8,297 bases of DNA from Thermoplasmata archaeon (GTDB lineage: Archaea; Thermoplasmatota; Thermoplasmata; Lutacidiplasmatales; UBA184): NCBI GenBank assembly GCA_021792485.1, contig JAJYUO010000049.1, forward strand, positions 1-8,297. Direction: 5' to 3'. Every line of letters starts with the position of its first letter. Within the stretch, counting starts at the first letter, position 1. The notes beneath the pieces are model-generated. The model did no database searches. It saw only the letters and a list, made by a program, of their open reading frames with translations, and had not been told where the DNA came from. The position numbers were made by a program, and so were the translations under genes. Positions 1 through 6,454 of the stretch are shown piece after piece.

Positions 1-16
1 CCCCTCCAAGAGCGCG

Positions 17-424
17 ATGACGCCCGAAGGCCCCCCCCGCCGGGCCGTCCCCCGAACGCGCGACGACGCGACCCACGTCTACATCGGCGCGAGGCCGACG
101 ATGACCTACGTCTTCCAGGTCGTGGCGCAGCTCAACTCCGGCGCCGACCCGGTCCTGGTGAAGGCGCGCGGCGCGACGATCTCGAAGGCGGTGGACGTGG
201 TCGAGGTGATCCGCCGCCGCCTCCTCCCCGGGACCGTGGCGGTCGGCGCGATCGCGATCGACACCGAGCGGCTGACGAACCGCGACGGGCGGGACACGAA
301 CGTCTCGTCGATCACGATCCCGTTGACGCGGACGTCGCCCCCTCCGCCGGTGCCGCCGGCCCCGCCGGCGCCACCGACGAAGCCGGGGCCGGCGTCGGCG
401 GAACCGGCGCGATCCGGCGCGTAA
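17..424 (+). CDS. albA: Alba-family DNA/RNA-binding chromatin protein
   Basis: Alba is a small dimeric archaeal protein that coats DNA and RNA. The family core spans about residues 20-104: VYIGARPTMTYV at the N-terminal strand/loop, KARGATISKAVD (49-60) in the binding region, then VVEVIRRRLLP and a final strand near VSSITIPLTR. Residues 105-135 form a Pro/Ala-rich tail that classical Alba (about 90-100 aa) lacks. The usual lysine pair of the IGKKP loop reads A25-R26, so the lysine acetylated in Sulfolobus Alba (K16) is absent; the second Arg of the common KARGR motif is Ala. The frame is open to the left edge, so the ATG at 17 is only the first visible start and the true one could lie further left. 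The 3' end overlaps the opposite-strand membrane gene by 113 bp. Family assignment is very sure; the start is not. Confidence 0.92.
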   Translation: MTPEGPPRRAVPRTRDDATHVYIGARPTMTYVFQVVAQLNSGADPVLVKARGATISKAVDVVEVIRRRLLPGTVAVGAIAIDTERLTNRDGRDTNVSSITIPLTRTSPPPPVPPAPPAPPTKPGPASAEPARSGA

Positions 425-2165
425 GGACCCACGTACCGGCCCAGGCATCGCCGATCCGCTGCCGCTCGCTCGAAAGGGCGATCGCGACCACGGCGACCAG
501 GGCGCTCACCCCGACGGCGAACGCGATGATGGCGAGCAGCACGAGCTCGAGGATCGCTCCGGCGACCACCGAGGGAAGGCCGGCGACCGTGACCGAAGCG
601 CCCAAGGCGAGCGCGAGGCCGATCGGCGCGAAGATGCCGATCGCGCTCAGTCCGATCAGCTTCGGACTCTCCCGGACCGCCGCGCGGAGGAATCCGGGCT
701 TCCGACCGGCGCGATCGCGCACCTCGATGCCGCAGACCCGCTTGCCGACCGACGTGCCGGCGATCGAGGCGAGCAGGACGAAGTAGAGGAAGGCGAAGGC
801 GATGAACCCGTACGAGGCGGTGAGCAGGAGGAGGTATCCCGATCCTCCCGCGGTCGTGAGCACGTCGGTCACCGACGGGGCGCGGACCATGATCGCGTAC
901 CAGACCAGGATCGCCGGGACGAGCACGACCGCGAGGTCGATCGCGTACGCGACCGCGCGTCGCACGGTCGTCGCGAACCGGAACCGGGCGAGCCGGTGGG
1001 CGAGTCCCACGAGCGCGCGGGCGGTCTGGGCCCCCCGCTCGGCTTCGACCGGCTCGAACGGTCCGTGCTGCGCGACCGAATCGAGATTCGCCTGATCGGC
1101 CGCGACCCAGCTGGGGACCGGAAGCCCCTCCCACGGCCGGCCCGTCGCCGGTGGGGGAATGCGAAGGAGGAGGCGGGCTTGGTCGGCCGCGGCATGGCTC
1201 GCCTCCCGCGAGCTCGCGAGCGACGCTTCGGCCGTCCCCGAGAACGACGCCCGGATTCCCTCGGCCAGAGCCCCGTAGGGGCTCGTCGGATCGAACGGGG
1301 CCCCGTCCGAGGCGGGGACGTGCGTCGCTTCCGTGTACCGCAGGAAGAGGTAGGCGACGGCGAGGGCGAGCAGCGGAGAGAGGTAGACGAGGTCGGAGTA
1401 GTTTCCGCCGCCGATCACGTAGAGCCCCTTCAGGCTCGAAGCGTAGAGCGGCGGCTGGCGCAGTAGGTCGGCGCCGACGATCACACCGAAGGTCGTCGCG
1501 GCATAGGCGAGCGGCACCGCCCGGCCCGTCTCGGATCCGTAGAGGTAGGAGCCGAGGATCGCGGCCACGGCGCCCGCCGCGACCGGTCCGACCAGGTACT
1601 GGGGGAAGTTGACCTCGATCCCGACCCCGGGGATCGTGGAGCTCACGGCGAACGTGAGCACCAGGACGCCCGAGCTCAGTCCGACGAGCGCGGCGACCTC
1701 CTTCGTCGGTCCGACGGACGACGGCAGGGCTACCGCACCGACGGTCGCGAGGGCGGCGACGGCCACGACGCCGAGCGTCTGGACGACCGGGGAGGGAACG
1801 AGCACGACGACCGCGAACGCCGCCGCGGCCTCGGCTCCGAAGATCCCCAGGAAGATCGGCAGGCTCCGCGAGCGGGGCGGGGCGAAGTAGGCGAAGAGCA
1901 CCGCCGACAGGACGAGGGGGATCACCGCCCCGCCGATGTTGATCGCCAGGTAGTCGCCGTCGAACGGGAAGAGCGTCGTCTCCGCATAGAGGCTCAGCAC
2001 CACCGCGGCGGTCAGGAGCCAGAACGTCCACCGCTCGAAGCCGATGCTCTGCGCGTAGGCCCGGTCCTCCCACAGGAAGACGAACAGAAACAGCCACAGC
2101 AGCGGGACGAGGACGATCCCCACCGTGATCGCCGAGATGTTGAGCAAGCTCGAACCGATGTTCAT
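312..2165 (-). CDS. Multi-pass membrane protein: DUF1614-like N-terminal region fused to an RDD domain
   Basis: This is a 617-aa integral membrane protein of unknown function. Residues about 12-32 and 45-280 hold many hydrophobic helices with features I associate with DUF1614: INIGGAVIPLVLS (75-87), GVIVGADLL (227-235) and IGGGNYSDLVYLSPLLA (251-267). A hydrophilic linker (about 280-395) follows. Residues about 397-585 form an RDD domain: RRAVAYAID (402-410) at the first helix, GTSVGKRVCGIEV (470-482), and RQRIGDAWAGTWVL (568-581) at the end. The last 30 residues are Ala/Pro/Ser-rich. RDD proteins are often linked to ion or small-molecule transport, but substrates are mostly unknown. I chose the ATG at 2165 because the next 36 codons upstream are low-complexity and reach into the neighbouring gene; a GAGGGG sits 10 nt before it. 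Divergent from aspA, convergent with alba. RDD call firm; DUF1614 from memory of motifs. Confidence 0.84.
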   Translation of the reverse strand: MNIGSSLLNISAITVGIVLVPLLWLFLFVFLWEDRAYAQSIGFERWTFWLLTAAVVLSLYAETTLFPFDGDYLAINIGGAVIPLVLSAVLFAYFAPPRSRSLPIFLGIFGAEAAAAFAVVVLVPSPVVQTLGVVAVAALATVGAVALPSSVGPTKEVAALVGLSSGVLVLTFAVSSTIPGVGIEVNFPQYLVGPVAAGAVAAILGSYLYGSETGRAVPLAYAATTFGVIVGADLLRQPPLYASSLKGLYVIGGGNYSDLVYLSPLLALAVAYLFLRYTEATHVPASDGAPFDPTSPYGALAEGIRASFSGTAEASLASSREASHAAADQARLLLRIPPPATGRPWEGLPVPSWVAADQANLDSVAQHGPFEPVEAERGAQTARALVGLAHRLARFRFATTVRRAVAYAIDLAVVLVPAILVWYAIMVRAPSVTDVLTTAGGSGYLLLLTASYGFIAFAFLYFVLLASIAGTSVGKRVCGIEVRDRAGRKPGFLRAAVRESPKLIGLSAIGIFAPIGLALALGASVTVAGLPSVVAGAILELVLLAIIAFAVGVSALVAVVAIALSSERQRIGDAWAGTWVLTRRIAPVPPTPAPASSVAPAGPAAPAEGATSASTGS

Positions 2166-2175
2166 GACGTAGGGG

Positions 2176-2181
2176 CCCCTC
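2176..2181 (-). promoter_or_regulatory. Candidate Shine-Dalgarno for the DUF1614-RDD gene
   Basis: Read on the minus strand this is GAGGGG, ending 10 nt before the ATG at 2165. It supports choosing that start over the upstream in-frame ATG at 2273. The flanking sequence is generally G/C-rich, so chance is possible. Confidence 0.4.
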
Positions 2182-2218
2182 GCGCCCTGCGCGGAGGGTA
2201 CGCCGAGCGGGGGGCCAC

Positions 2219-2225
2219 GTAAAAT
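2219..2225. promoter_or_regulatory. AT-rich core of the divergent aspA / membrane-gene promoter region
   Basis: GTAAAAT is the only AT-rich patch in the 91-bp gap between the two divergent genes. On the plus strand TAAA is centred about 35 nt before the aspA ATG, which would give a leader of only a few nucleotides. On the minus strand the same patch reads ATTTTAC, about 57 nt before the membrane-gene ATG, leaving a leader of roughly 27 nt that contains GAGGGG. One patch could serve either or both directions; this is inference. Confidence 0.45.
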
Positions 2226-2243
2226 CCCTTGCACGGTAGCTCG

Positions 2244-2253
2244 GGAGGGAGGG
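2244..2253 (+). promoter_or_regulatory. Purine-rich Shine-Dalgarno-like stretch before aspA
   Basis: GGGAGGGAGG-type sequence ends 3-4 nt before the ATG at 2257, with its GGAGG core 8-9 nt away. It supports that ATG as the start. If the transcript begins near 2250, as the upstream AT patch would predict, part of this stretch would be outside the mRNA, so its role is uncertain. Confidence 0.4.
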
Positions 2254-2256
2254 TCG

Positions 2257-3657
2257 ATGCCCGCATCGCGCAAGGAACAGGACTCCCTCGGAACGCGCGA
2301 GGTGCCGAGCGACGCCTACTGGGGGATCCAGACGCTCCGGGCGCGCGACAATTTCCCGGTGAGCGGATGGACCGAATCGGTCCACCTGATCCGCGCCTAC
2401 GCGTATCTCAAGCTCGCGGCGGCCCGGGCGAACCTGGAACTCGGCGGCATCGACGAACGCCGCGGCCGCGCGATCGTCCAGGCGGCGGAGGAGATGGCCG
2501 AGGGTCGATTCGATCGCGAGTTCCCGGTCGACGTCTTCCAGGCCGGGGCCGGGACGAGCTTCCACATGAACGTCAACGAGGTCCTCGCGAACCGCGCTCT
2601 CGAGATCCTCGGGATCCCCCGGGGGACGTACTCCGAGATCAGCCCGAACGATCATCCGAACCGGGGCCAATCGACCAACGACACGTTCCCGAGCGCGGCC
2701 CAGGTCGCGACGCTCCTCGCGCTACGGGAGTTGCGCGGCGCGATCGCGACGCTGGTCGCGAGCTTCCGGCGCAAGGCCGCCGAGTTCGCGGGCCTTCCGA
2801 AGGCCGGGCGGACCCACCTCAAGGACGCGATGCCCGTGACGCTGGGCCAGGAGTTCGGCGCGTGGGCCACCGTCCTCGAGCGCGTGGTCGAGGCGCTCCC
2901 GACCGTCGAGCAGGCGCTCGCCGAGATCCCGCTCGGGGGTAGCGCGGTCGGCACCGGGATCAACTCCGTGAACGGATTCCGCGAGCGGGCGATCGCCCAC
3001 TACGCGTCGCTCACCCGCCTCCCGCTAAGGGTGGCGCGCGACCCGTTCGAGACGATGCAGAGCCGCTGGCCCCTGCAGGCCGCGGCGAGCTGGCTCAAGC
3101 TCCTCGCCCTAGAGCTGGTGCGGATCGCGAACGACATCCGCCTCTTGTCGAGCGGCCCGCACACGGGCCTAGACGAGATCCGCGTGCCGGAGATCCAACC
3201 GGGCTCGTCGATCATGCCGGCGAAGGTCAACCCCTCGGCGGCCGAGTGCCTCACCATGGTCGCCTTCCATGTGATCGGGGCCGATACGGCCGTAAGCCTC
3301 GCCACGCAGGCCGGCCAGCTCGAGATCAACGTGATGATGCCGCTTGCCGCCTTCGAGGTCGTCGCCTCGATCGAGATCCTGACCCGCTACCTTCCGGTGT
3401 TCGCGCGCTCGTGCGTCGACGGCATCGAGCCGAACCGGGCGAACCTCGAGCGCTACCTCCTGGGCTCCGGGGCGCTCGCCACCGTCCTGACGCCCCGCCT
3501 CGGCTACCTCAAGGTCGCGGAGCTCGTCCACGCCGCGGAGGCGACCGGGCGGCCCGTTCGGGAGCTCGCCGTGGAGCAGGGGCTCCTCACGGAGGCCGAG
3601 GCGGAGTCGTTGCTCGGGACCGCCGCTCTCCTCAAACTGACGGTCCCGGTGCCTTAA
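2257..3657 (+). CDS. aspA: Aspartate ammonia-lyase (class II fumarase/aspartase family)
   Basis: The expected reaction is reversible conversion of L-aspartate to fumarate and ammonia in the cytoplasm, with a homotetramer as the family norm. The 466-aa length is typical. The N-terminus DSLGTREVPSDAYWG with TLRARDNF (26-33) is aspartase-like. Active-site motifs are intact: GAGTS (97-101), QSTND (138-142), GRTHLKDA (184-191) with His187, and the signature loop GSSIMPAKVNP (316-326) with catalytic Ser317 and Lys323/Asn325. These sit one residue before the numbering I recall for Bacillus AspB. The MPAKVNP form and AGQLEINVM point to aspartase rather than fumarase (usually MPGKVNP), although ECLTMV and STNDTFP are fumarase-like. 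The C-terminus lacks the common fumarase ending. trmB-like follows after 28 bp. Fumarase, or a relative acting on another amino-succinyl substrate, cannot be excluded. Confidence 0.8.
   Translation: MPASRKEQDSLGTREVPSDAYWGIQTLRARDNFPVSGWTESVHLIRAYAYLKLAAARANLELGGIDERRGRAIVQAAEEMAEGRFDREFPVDVFQAGAGTSFHMNVNEVLANRALEILGIPRGTYSEISPNDHPNRGQSTNDTFPSAAQVATLLALRELRGAIATLVASFRRKAAEFAGLPKAGRTHLKDAMPVTLGQEFGAWATVLERVVEALPTVEQALAEIPLGGSAVGTGINSVNGFRERAIAHYASLTRLPLRVARDPFETMQSRWPLQAAASWLKLLALELVRIANDIRLLSSGPHTGLDEIRVPEIQPGSSIMPAKVNPSAAECLTMVAFHVIGADTAVSLATQAGQLEINVMMPLAAFEVVASIEILTRYLPVFARSCVDGIEPNRANLERYLLGSGALATVLTPRLGYLKVAELVHAAEATGRPVRELAVEQGLLTEAEAESLLGTAALLKLTVPVP
3654..3657 (+). promoter_or_regulatory. 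TTAA box, candidate TATA element of the TrmB-family gene
   Basis: TTAA (within CTTAAAGG) is centred 30.5 nt before the ATG at 3686 and includes the aspA stop codon TAA. The position fits an archaeal TATA element driving a leaderless transcript. TTAA is rare in this GC-rich window: I find it only three times by eye, each at this distance from a start. Confidence 0.6.
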
Positions 3658-3685
3658 AGGGGAGCGCGCATCCTCCATCCCCCGC

Positions 3686-4444
3686 ATGGTGACCGCGCCG
3701 AGCCCGGGAGCCATCCTCGCCAACCAGGCCTCCGAGGAGTTCCGCCACGCCTCCGAGGTCCTCGGGCGCGTCGGCCTCACCCAGTACGAGGCCCGCGCCT
3801 ACATCGCGCTGGTCGGCCGGGGACTCGGCGATGCGGCCGCGATCGCCCAGTCCGCGGGGATCCCGCGCACCAGCGCCTACAAGGTCCTCGAGTCCCTCGC
3901 GCAGAAGGGGTACGCGAAGGCGACCGGAGGCAAGCCGATCCTCTTCCGCCCGACGCCCCCGCTCGACGTCGCCGAGAACCTCAAGGGGGCGATCCAGGAA
4001 GTCTTCGAGGCGCTGGCCGAGCTCCACCGCGAGGTCGCCGAGCACGGAGAACCGCAGCTCGTCTACCTCCTCAGCGGGCGCGACAAAGTCCTGGCGAAGA
4101 TCACCGAGCTCCTCGACCAATCGAGCCGCTCGTTCATCCTGACGACCCCCCGGCTCGCCGACATCCGCGACGAGCTCGAGAAGAAGGTCCAGCATGCCCT
4201 CAAGCGCGGCGTGGCGGTGACGTTCGTCACCGCGCCGCTCCAGCGGACCCCCGAGGGAGTCCAGTACGTGAGCCGCGAGAACCTGATGGCGACGGAGGTC
4301 CTCGCGGACGACCAGCACGCCCTTCTCGCGGCGCCGGGGCTCGAGGCGTGCGGGTTCACCGACAACCCGATCCTGACGGCGCACCTCCAGCAGTTCCTCG
4401 AGATCCTGCTCGACCGGGAGCCCGAAGCCCCCGCGGCTCCCTAA
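3686..4444 (+). CDS. TrmB-family transcriptional regulator, short form
   Basis: This is a 252-aa DNA-binding regulator. A winged helix-turn-helix occupies about residues 25-95: the family hallmark LTQYEARAYIALV (31-43), then the recognition helix region GIPRTSAYKVLESLAQKGY (58-76) and a wing near KPILFRPT. A helical, coiled-coil-like stretch (about 93-120) probably mediates dimerisation. Residues 123-245 resemble the phospholipase-D-like effector region of TrmB proteins (SRSFILTTPRL; VLADDQHALLAAPG at 205-218). The roughly 340-aa sugar-binding form of TrmB has a further C-terminal domain that is absent here, so a maltose/trehalose role should not be assumed. It lies 28 bp after aspA and 16 bp before taw2. 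A TTAA box 30 nt upstream suggests its own leaderless promoter. Regulation of itself or of aspA is plausible but inferred only from position. Confidence 0.9.
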   Translation: MVTAPSPGAILANQASEEFRHASEVLGRVGLTQYEARAYIALVGRGLGDAAAIAQSAGIPRTSAYKVLESLAQKGYAKATGGKPILFRPTPPLDVAENLKGAIQEVFEALAELHREVAEHGEPQLVYLLSGRDKVLAKITELLDQSSRSFILTTPRLADIRDELEKKVQHALKRGVAVTFVTAPLQRTPEGVQYVSRENLMATEVLADDQHALLAAPGLEACGFTDNPILTAHLQQFLEILLDREPEAPAAP

Positions 4445-4460
4445 GCTTCGGCGCGAGACG

Positions 4461-5327
4461 ATGGTCGCGCGCGGCGAGCTCCGCTCCCCGGCCGAGCGCG
4501 TGCGCGCGATCGTCGCGCGGTCGGCGGGCGAGCGCGTCGCCGCGCGGCTGCCCGACGGATACCACCGGATGGGCCGCGTCCTTCTCCTGCGGCTCCCGCG
4601 CGAGCTCGCCCGTCACGATCCCGAGATCGGGCGCGCATGGCAGCGCGTCCTCGGCGTCGATACGGTGATCGCCCAAGACGGCCCGATCGACGGCGAGTTG
4701 CGCCGTCCCCGGGTCCGGATCCTCGCGGGCGAGACGACCACGACCGAGGTGACCGAGCACGGGATCCGGTATCGCTTCGACGCGGCCCGGACGATGTTCG
4801 CGACCGGCAACCGCACCGAACGCCAGCGGATCTCCGGGCTCGTGCGACCGGGCGAGCGCGTCGCCGATCTCTTCGCCGGCATCGGATACTTCTCGGTCCC
4901 GATCGCGGCTCGGGCGGCCCCGGCCCGGCTGGTCGCCGTCGAGAAGAACCCGGAAGCGTTCGGATTCCTTCGGGAGAACCTTGCTCCCTACGCCGCGCGG
5001 ACGTCGATTGCGGCGTTCTTGGGCGACAACCGGGAGGTCCCCCTGCCGAGCGGAGGGTTCGACCGGATCCTCCTCGGCTACCTTCCGTCGTCGGAGCCGT
5101 GGATCCCGCGCGCGCTCGCGCTCGCGGACCGATCCGGGGCCTGGATCCACGTCCACCGCACCGAGGCGACGCGCCGGCCCCTCTCGGACGGCGCGGCCGA
5201 GGTCGCCACGGCGTTCCGCGCGGCGGGGGCCACGATCGCGGAACCGCCCCGATCCCGCGACGTGAAGCCGTACAGCCCGGGCCGCCGCCACGTGGTGGTC
5301 GACGTGCGCGCGGTGCCCGGATCCTAG
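4461..5327 (+). CDS. taw2: Taw2/TYW2-type tRNA-Phe wyosine aminocarboxypropyltransferase
   Basis: The protein probably transfers the 3-amino-3-carboxypropyl group of S-adenosylmethionine to the wyosine base at position 37 of tRNA-Phe (EC 2.5.1.114). Length (288 aa) matches archaeal Taw2. N-terminal PDGYHRMGRVLLLRLP (31-46) is shared by the Trm5/TYW2 family. TMFATGNRTERQR (111-123) precedes the SAM loop DLFAGIGYFS (136-145); EKNP (161-164) follows, then GDNRE (188-192), DRILLGYLPSSE (201-212) and C-terminal VKPYSPGRRHVVVDV (268-282). FAGIGYF and LGYLPSS are the TYW2 forms; Trm5 methyltransferases normally show FAGVGPF and NLP, so I prefer Taw2. It starts 16 bp after the regulator stop with no TTAA box at -30, so it is probably co-transcribed. 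No clear Shine-Dalgarno is visible. It shares 4 bp with the convergent aminotransferase. Confidence 0.86.
   Translation: MVARGELRSPAERVRAIVARSAGERVAARLPDGYHRMGRVLLLRLPRELARHDPEIGRAWQRVLGVDTVIAQDGPIDGELRRPRVRILAGETTTTEVTEHGIRYRFDAARTMFATGNRTERQRISGLVRPGERVADLFAGIGYFSVPIAARAAPARLVAVEKNPEAFGFLRENLAPYAARTSIAAFLGDNREVPLPSGGFDRILLGYLPSSEPWIPRALALADRSGAWIHVHRTEATRRPLSDGAAEVATAFRAAGATIAEPPRSRDVKPYSPGRRHVVVDVRAVPGS
5324..5327. other. CTAG shared by two convergent stop codons
   Basis: The palindromic CTAG holds both stop codons: TAG of taw2 at 5325-5327 on the plus strand and TAG of the aminotransferase at 5326-5324 on the minus strand. The genes thus end with a 4-bp tail-to-tail overlap and no space for separate terminators. 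Confidence 0.95.
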
Positions 5328-6448
5328 GCCGCTCGCGCGGACGGGGCCCGCAGCCGGGCGACAGCGGCCGGGAACGAGCGGGCGAACCGCTCGACGTCCG
5401 ACGGGGGATTCGAGAACGACACGCGGATGAACCGGTCCCCGAACCGGGGAGAGACGTAGCCGCCCGACCGGACGAACACGCCGTCTTCTACGAGCATCTC
5501 CCGCTGGATCGCCTCCGGGCGGATCCCGGTCCCGGCGATGTCGATCGCGAACATGTTCGCCTGCGACGGGAACACCGGCAGCGACGTGCCCGCGACCGTC
5601 GCGACGACCTGCCGAATGCGGTCGGCGTTCTCCCGCGTCTGCCGGCGCACGGCCGGCAGCCACGTCGCCTTCGTGCGGAGGGCGGACCGAGCCGCCCACT
5701 GCGCCACGACGTCCACCCCGAGGTCGTTCGTGTGGAACCGACCGATCGCCTTCGCGAGATCGGGTGAGGCGAGGAGCCCGCCGAGACGCATGCCGGCGAG
5801 ACCGCAGTTCTTCGACACGGACCAGACGGTGATCGTCTGCTCCGGAGCGAACTCGCGGGCGAGCGTATGATGCTCCGGGAAGTCCCGATAGGTGACGTCG
5901 TTGAGGAGGTAGATCCGATGGTCGTGGGCGAGGTCGGCGAACGCCCGCACCTCCTCCCGCGAGTACCCCGAGCCCAGGGGGTTGAGCGGGTCGATCAGAA
6001 GGAGAATCCGGGTCTGGGGTCCGATCGCTTCCTTCACGCGCTCGATGTCGAGCCGGTACGGCGGAGCGTAGACCGGGAGCGCCCGGACGCTCGCGCCGGA
6101 GATCTCGGCGAACCGGTGGATGATCGGGTAGCCCGGGTCGGAGCTGATGAGCTCGTCCCCGGGCCGGAACAGCGCGCGCTCGATCATGTACAGGGCTTCG
6201 GTGCCCCCCGCCGTCAGGATCACCGGATCGGCCGGCGCGAGCCCGAAGTCCTTCCGGACGAGGTCGAGCAGGTCGGGATCGCCCTTCCCCTGCGGGTACA
6301 TCGTGTACCTCCGCTCGCGCACCGCCTCGAGGATCGCCGGCTCGACGACCTCGCGCGGAACGAGATGGTTGGTGTTCTGGCACATCCAGGCGATCTCGGT
6401 GAAGCGCGCGTGCGCGTAGGCAAACGGCTCGAACGGCGCGTCGGTCAT
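5324..6448 (-). CDS. PLP-dependent class I/II aminotransferase, substrate unknown
   Basis: This is a 374-aa fold-type I aminotransferase that transfers an amino group between an amino acid and a 2-oxo acid. Core residues are present: the GGTEAL cofactor loop (81-86), Asn156 in IDPLNPLGS, Asp184 and Tyr187 in NDVTYRDF, the Schiff-base Lys213 in SVSKNCGLAGMRLGG with Arg221, and carboxylate-binding Arg342 in RFIRVSFSNP. YTMYPQGKGDPDL (48-60) matches the usual YxxxxG-x-L region near the cofactor. Aspartate, aromatic or alanine/valine specificity cannot be read from this. The gene begins 6 bp after the stop of the MenG-like gene, which suggests an operon, yet a TTAA box inside that gene sits 30 nt before this ATG, so separate transcription is also possible. 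Its stop shares CTAG with the taw2 stop. Confidence 0.9.
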   Translation of the reverse strand: MTDAPFEPFAYAHARFTEIAWMCQNTNHLVPREVVEPAILEAVRERRYTMYPQGKGDPDLLDLVRKDFGLAPADPVILTAGGTEALYMIERALFRPGDELISSDPGYPIIHRFAEISGASVRALPVYAPPYRLDIERVKEAIGPQTRILLLIDPLNPLGSGYSREEVRAFADLAHDHRIYLLNDVTYRDFPEHHTLAREFAPEQTITVWSVSKNCGLAGMRLGGLLASPDLAKAIGRFHTNDLGVDVVAQWAARSALRTKATWLPAVRRQTRENADRIRQVVATVAGTSLPVFPSQANMFAIDIAGTGIRPEAIQREMLVEDGVFVRSGGYVSPRFGDRFIRVSFSNPPSDVERFARSFPAAVARLRAPSARAA

Positions 6449-6454
6449 GCCGAC

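Noticed and set aside
31..38. C8 homopolymer near the alba start, as a possible phase-variation tract or frameshift
   Set aside because: The reading frame through it reaches the intact Alba core, and short C runs are common at this base composition.
106..2670. 854-codon open frame on the minus strand
   Set aside because: It covers real genes on both strands and encodes Arg/Pro-rich low-complexity sequence with no family motif; such long shadow frames are expected when stop codons are rare in GC-rich DNA.
2257..3657. Annotation as fumarase (fumC)
   Set aside because: The substrate loop has MPAKVNP and the N-terminus TLRARDNF, which favour aspartase; fumarase is kept only as the alternative.
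4461..5327. Annotation as Trm5 tRNA (guanine-37-N1) methyltransferase
   Set aside because: The motifs are FAGIGYF and LGYLPSS, the TYW2/Taw2 forms, not FAGVGPF and NLP of Trm5.
4637..5767. 376-codon plus-strand open frame
   Set aside because: Shifted frame of taw2 continuing antisense through the aminotransferase; Arg-rich shadow without motifs.
4356..6383. 675-codon open frame on the minus strand
   Set aside because: It is antisense to the regulator and taw2 and out of frame with the aminotransferase; the composition is Arg/Gly/Pro-rich noise, while the overlapped genes have intact catalytic motifs.
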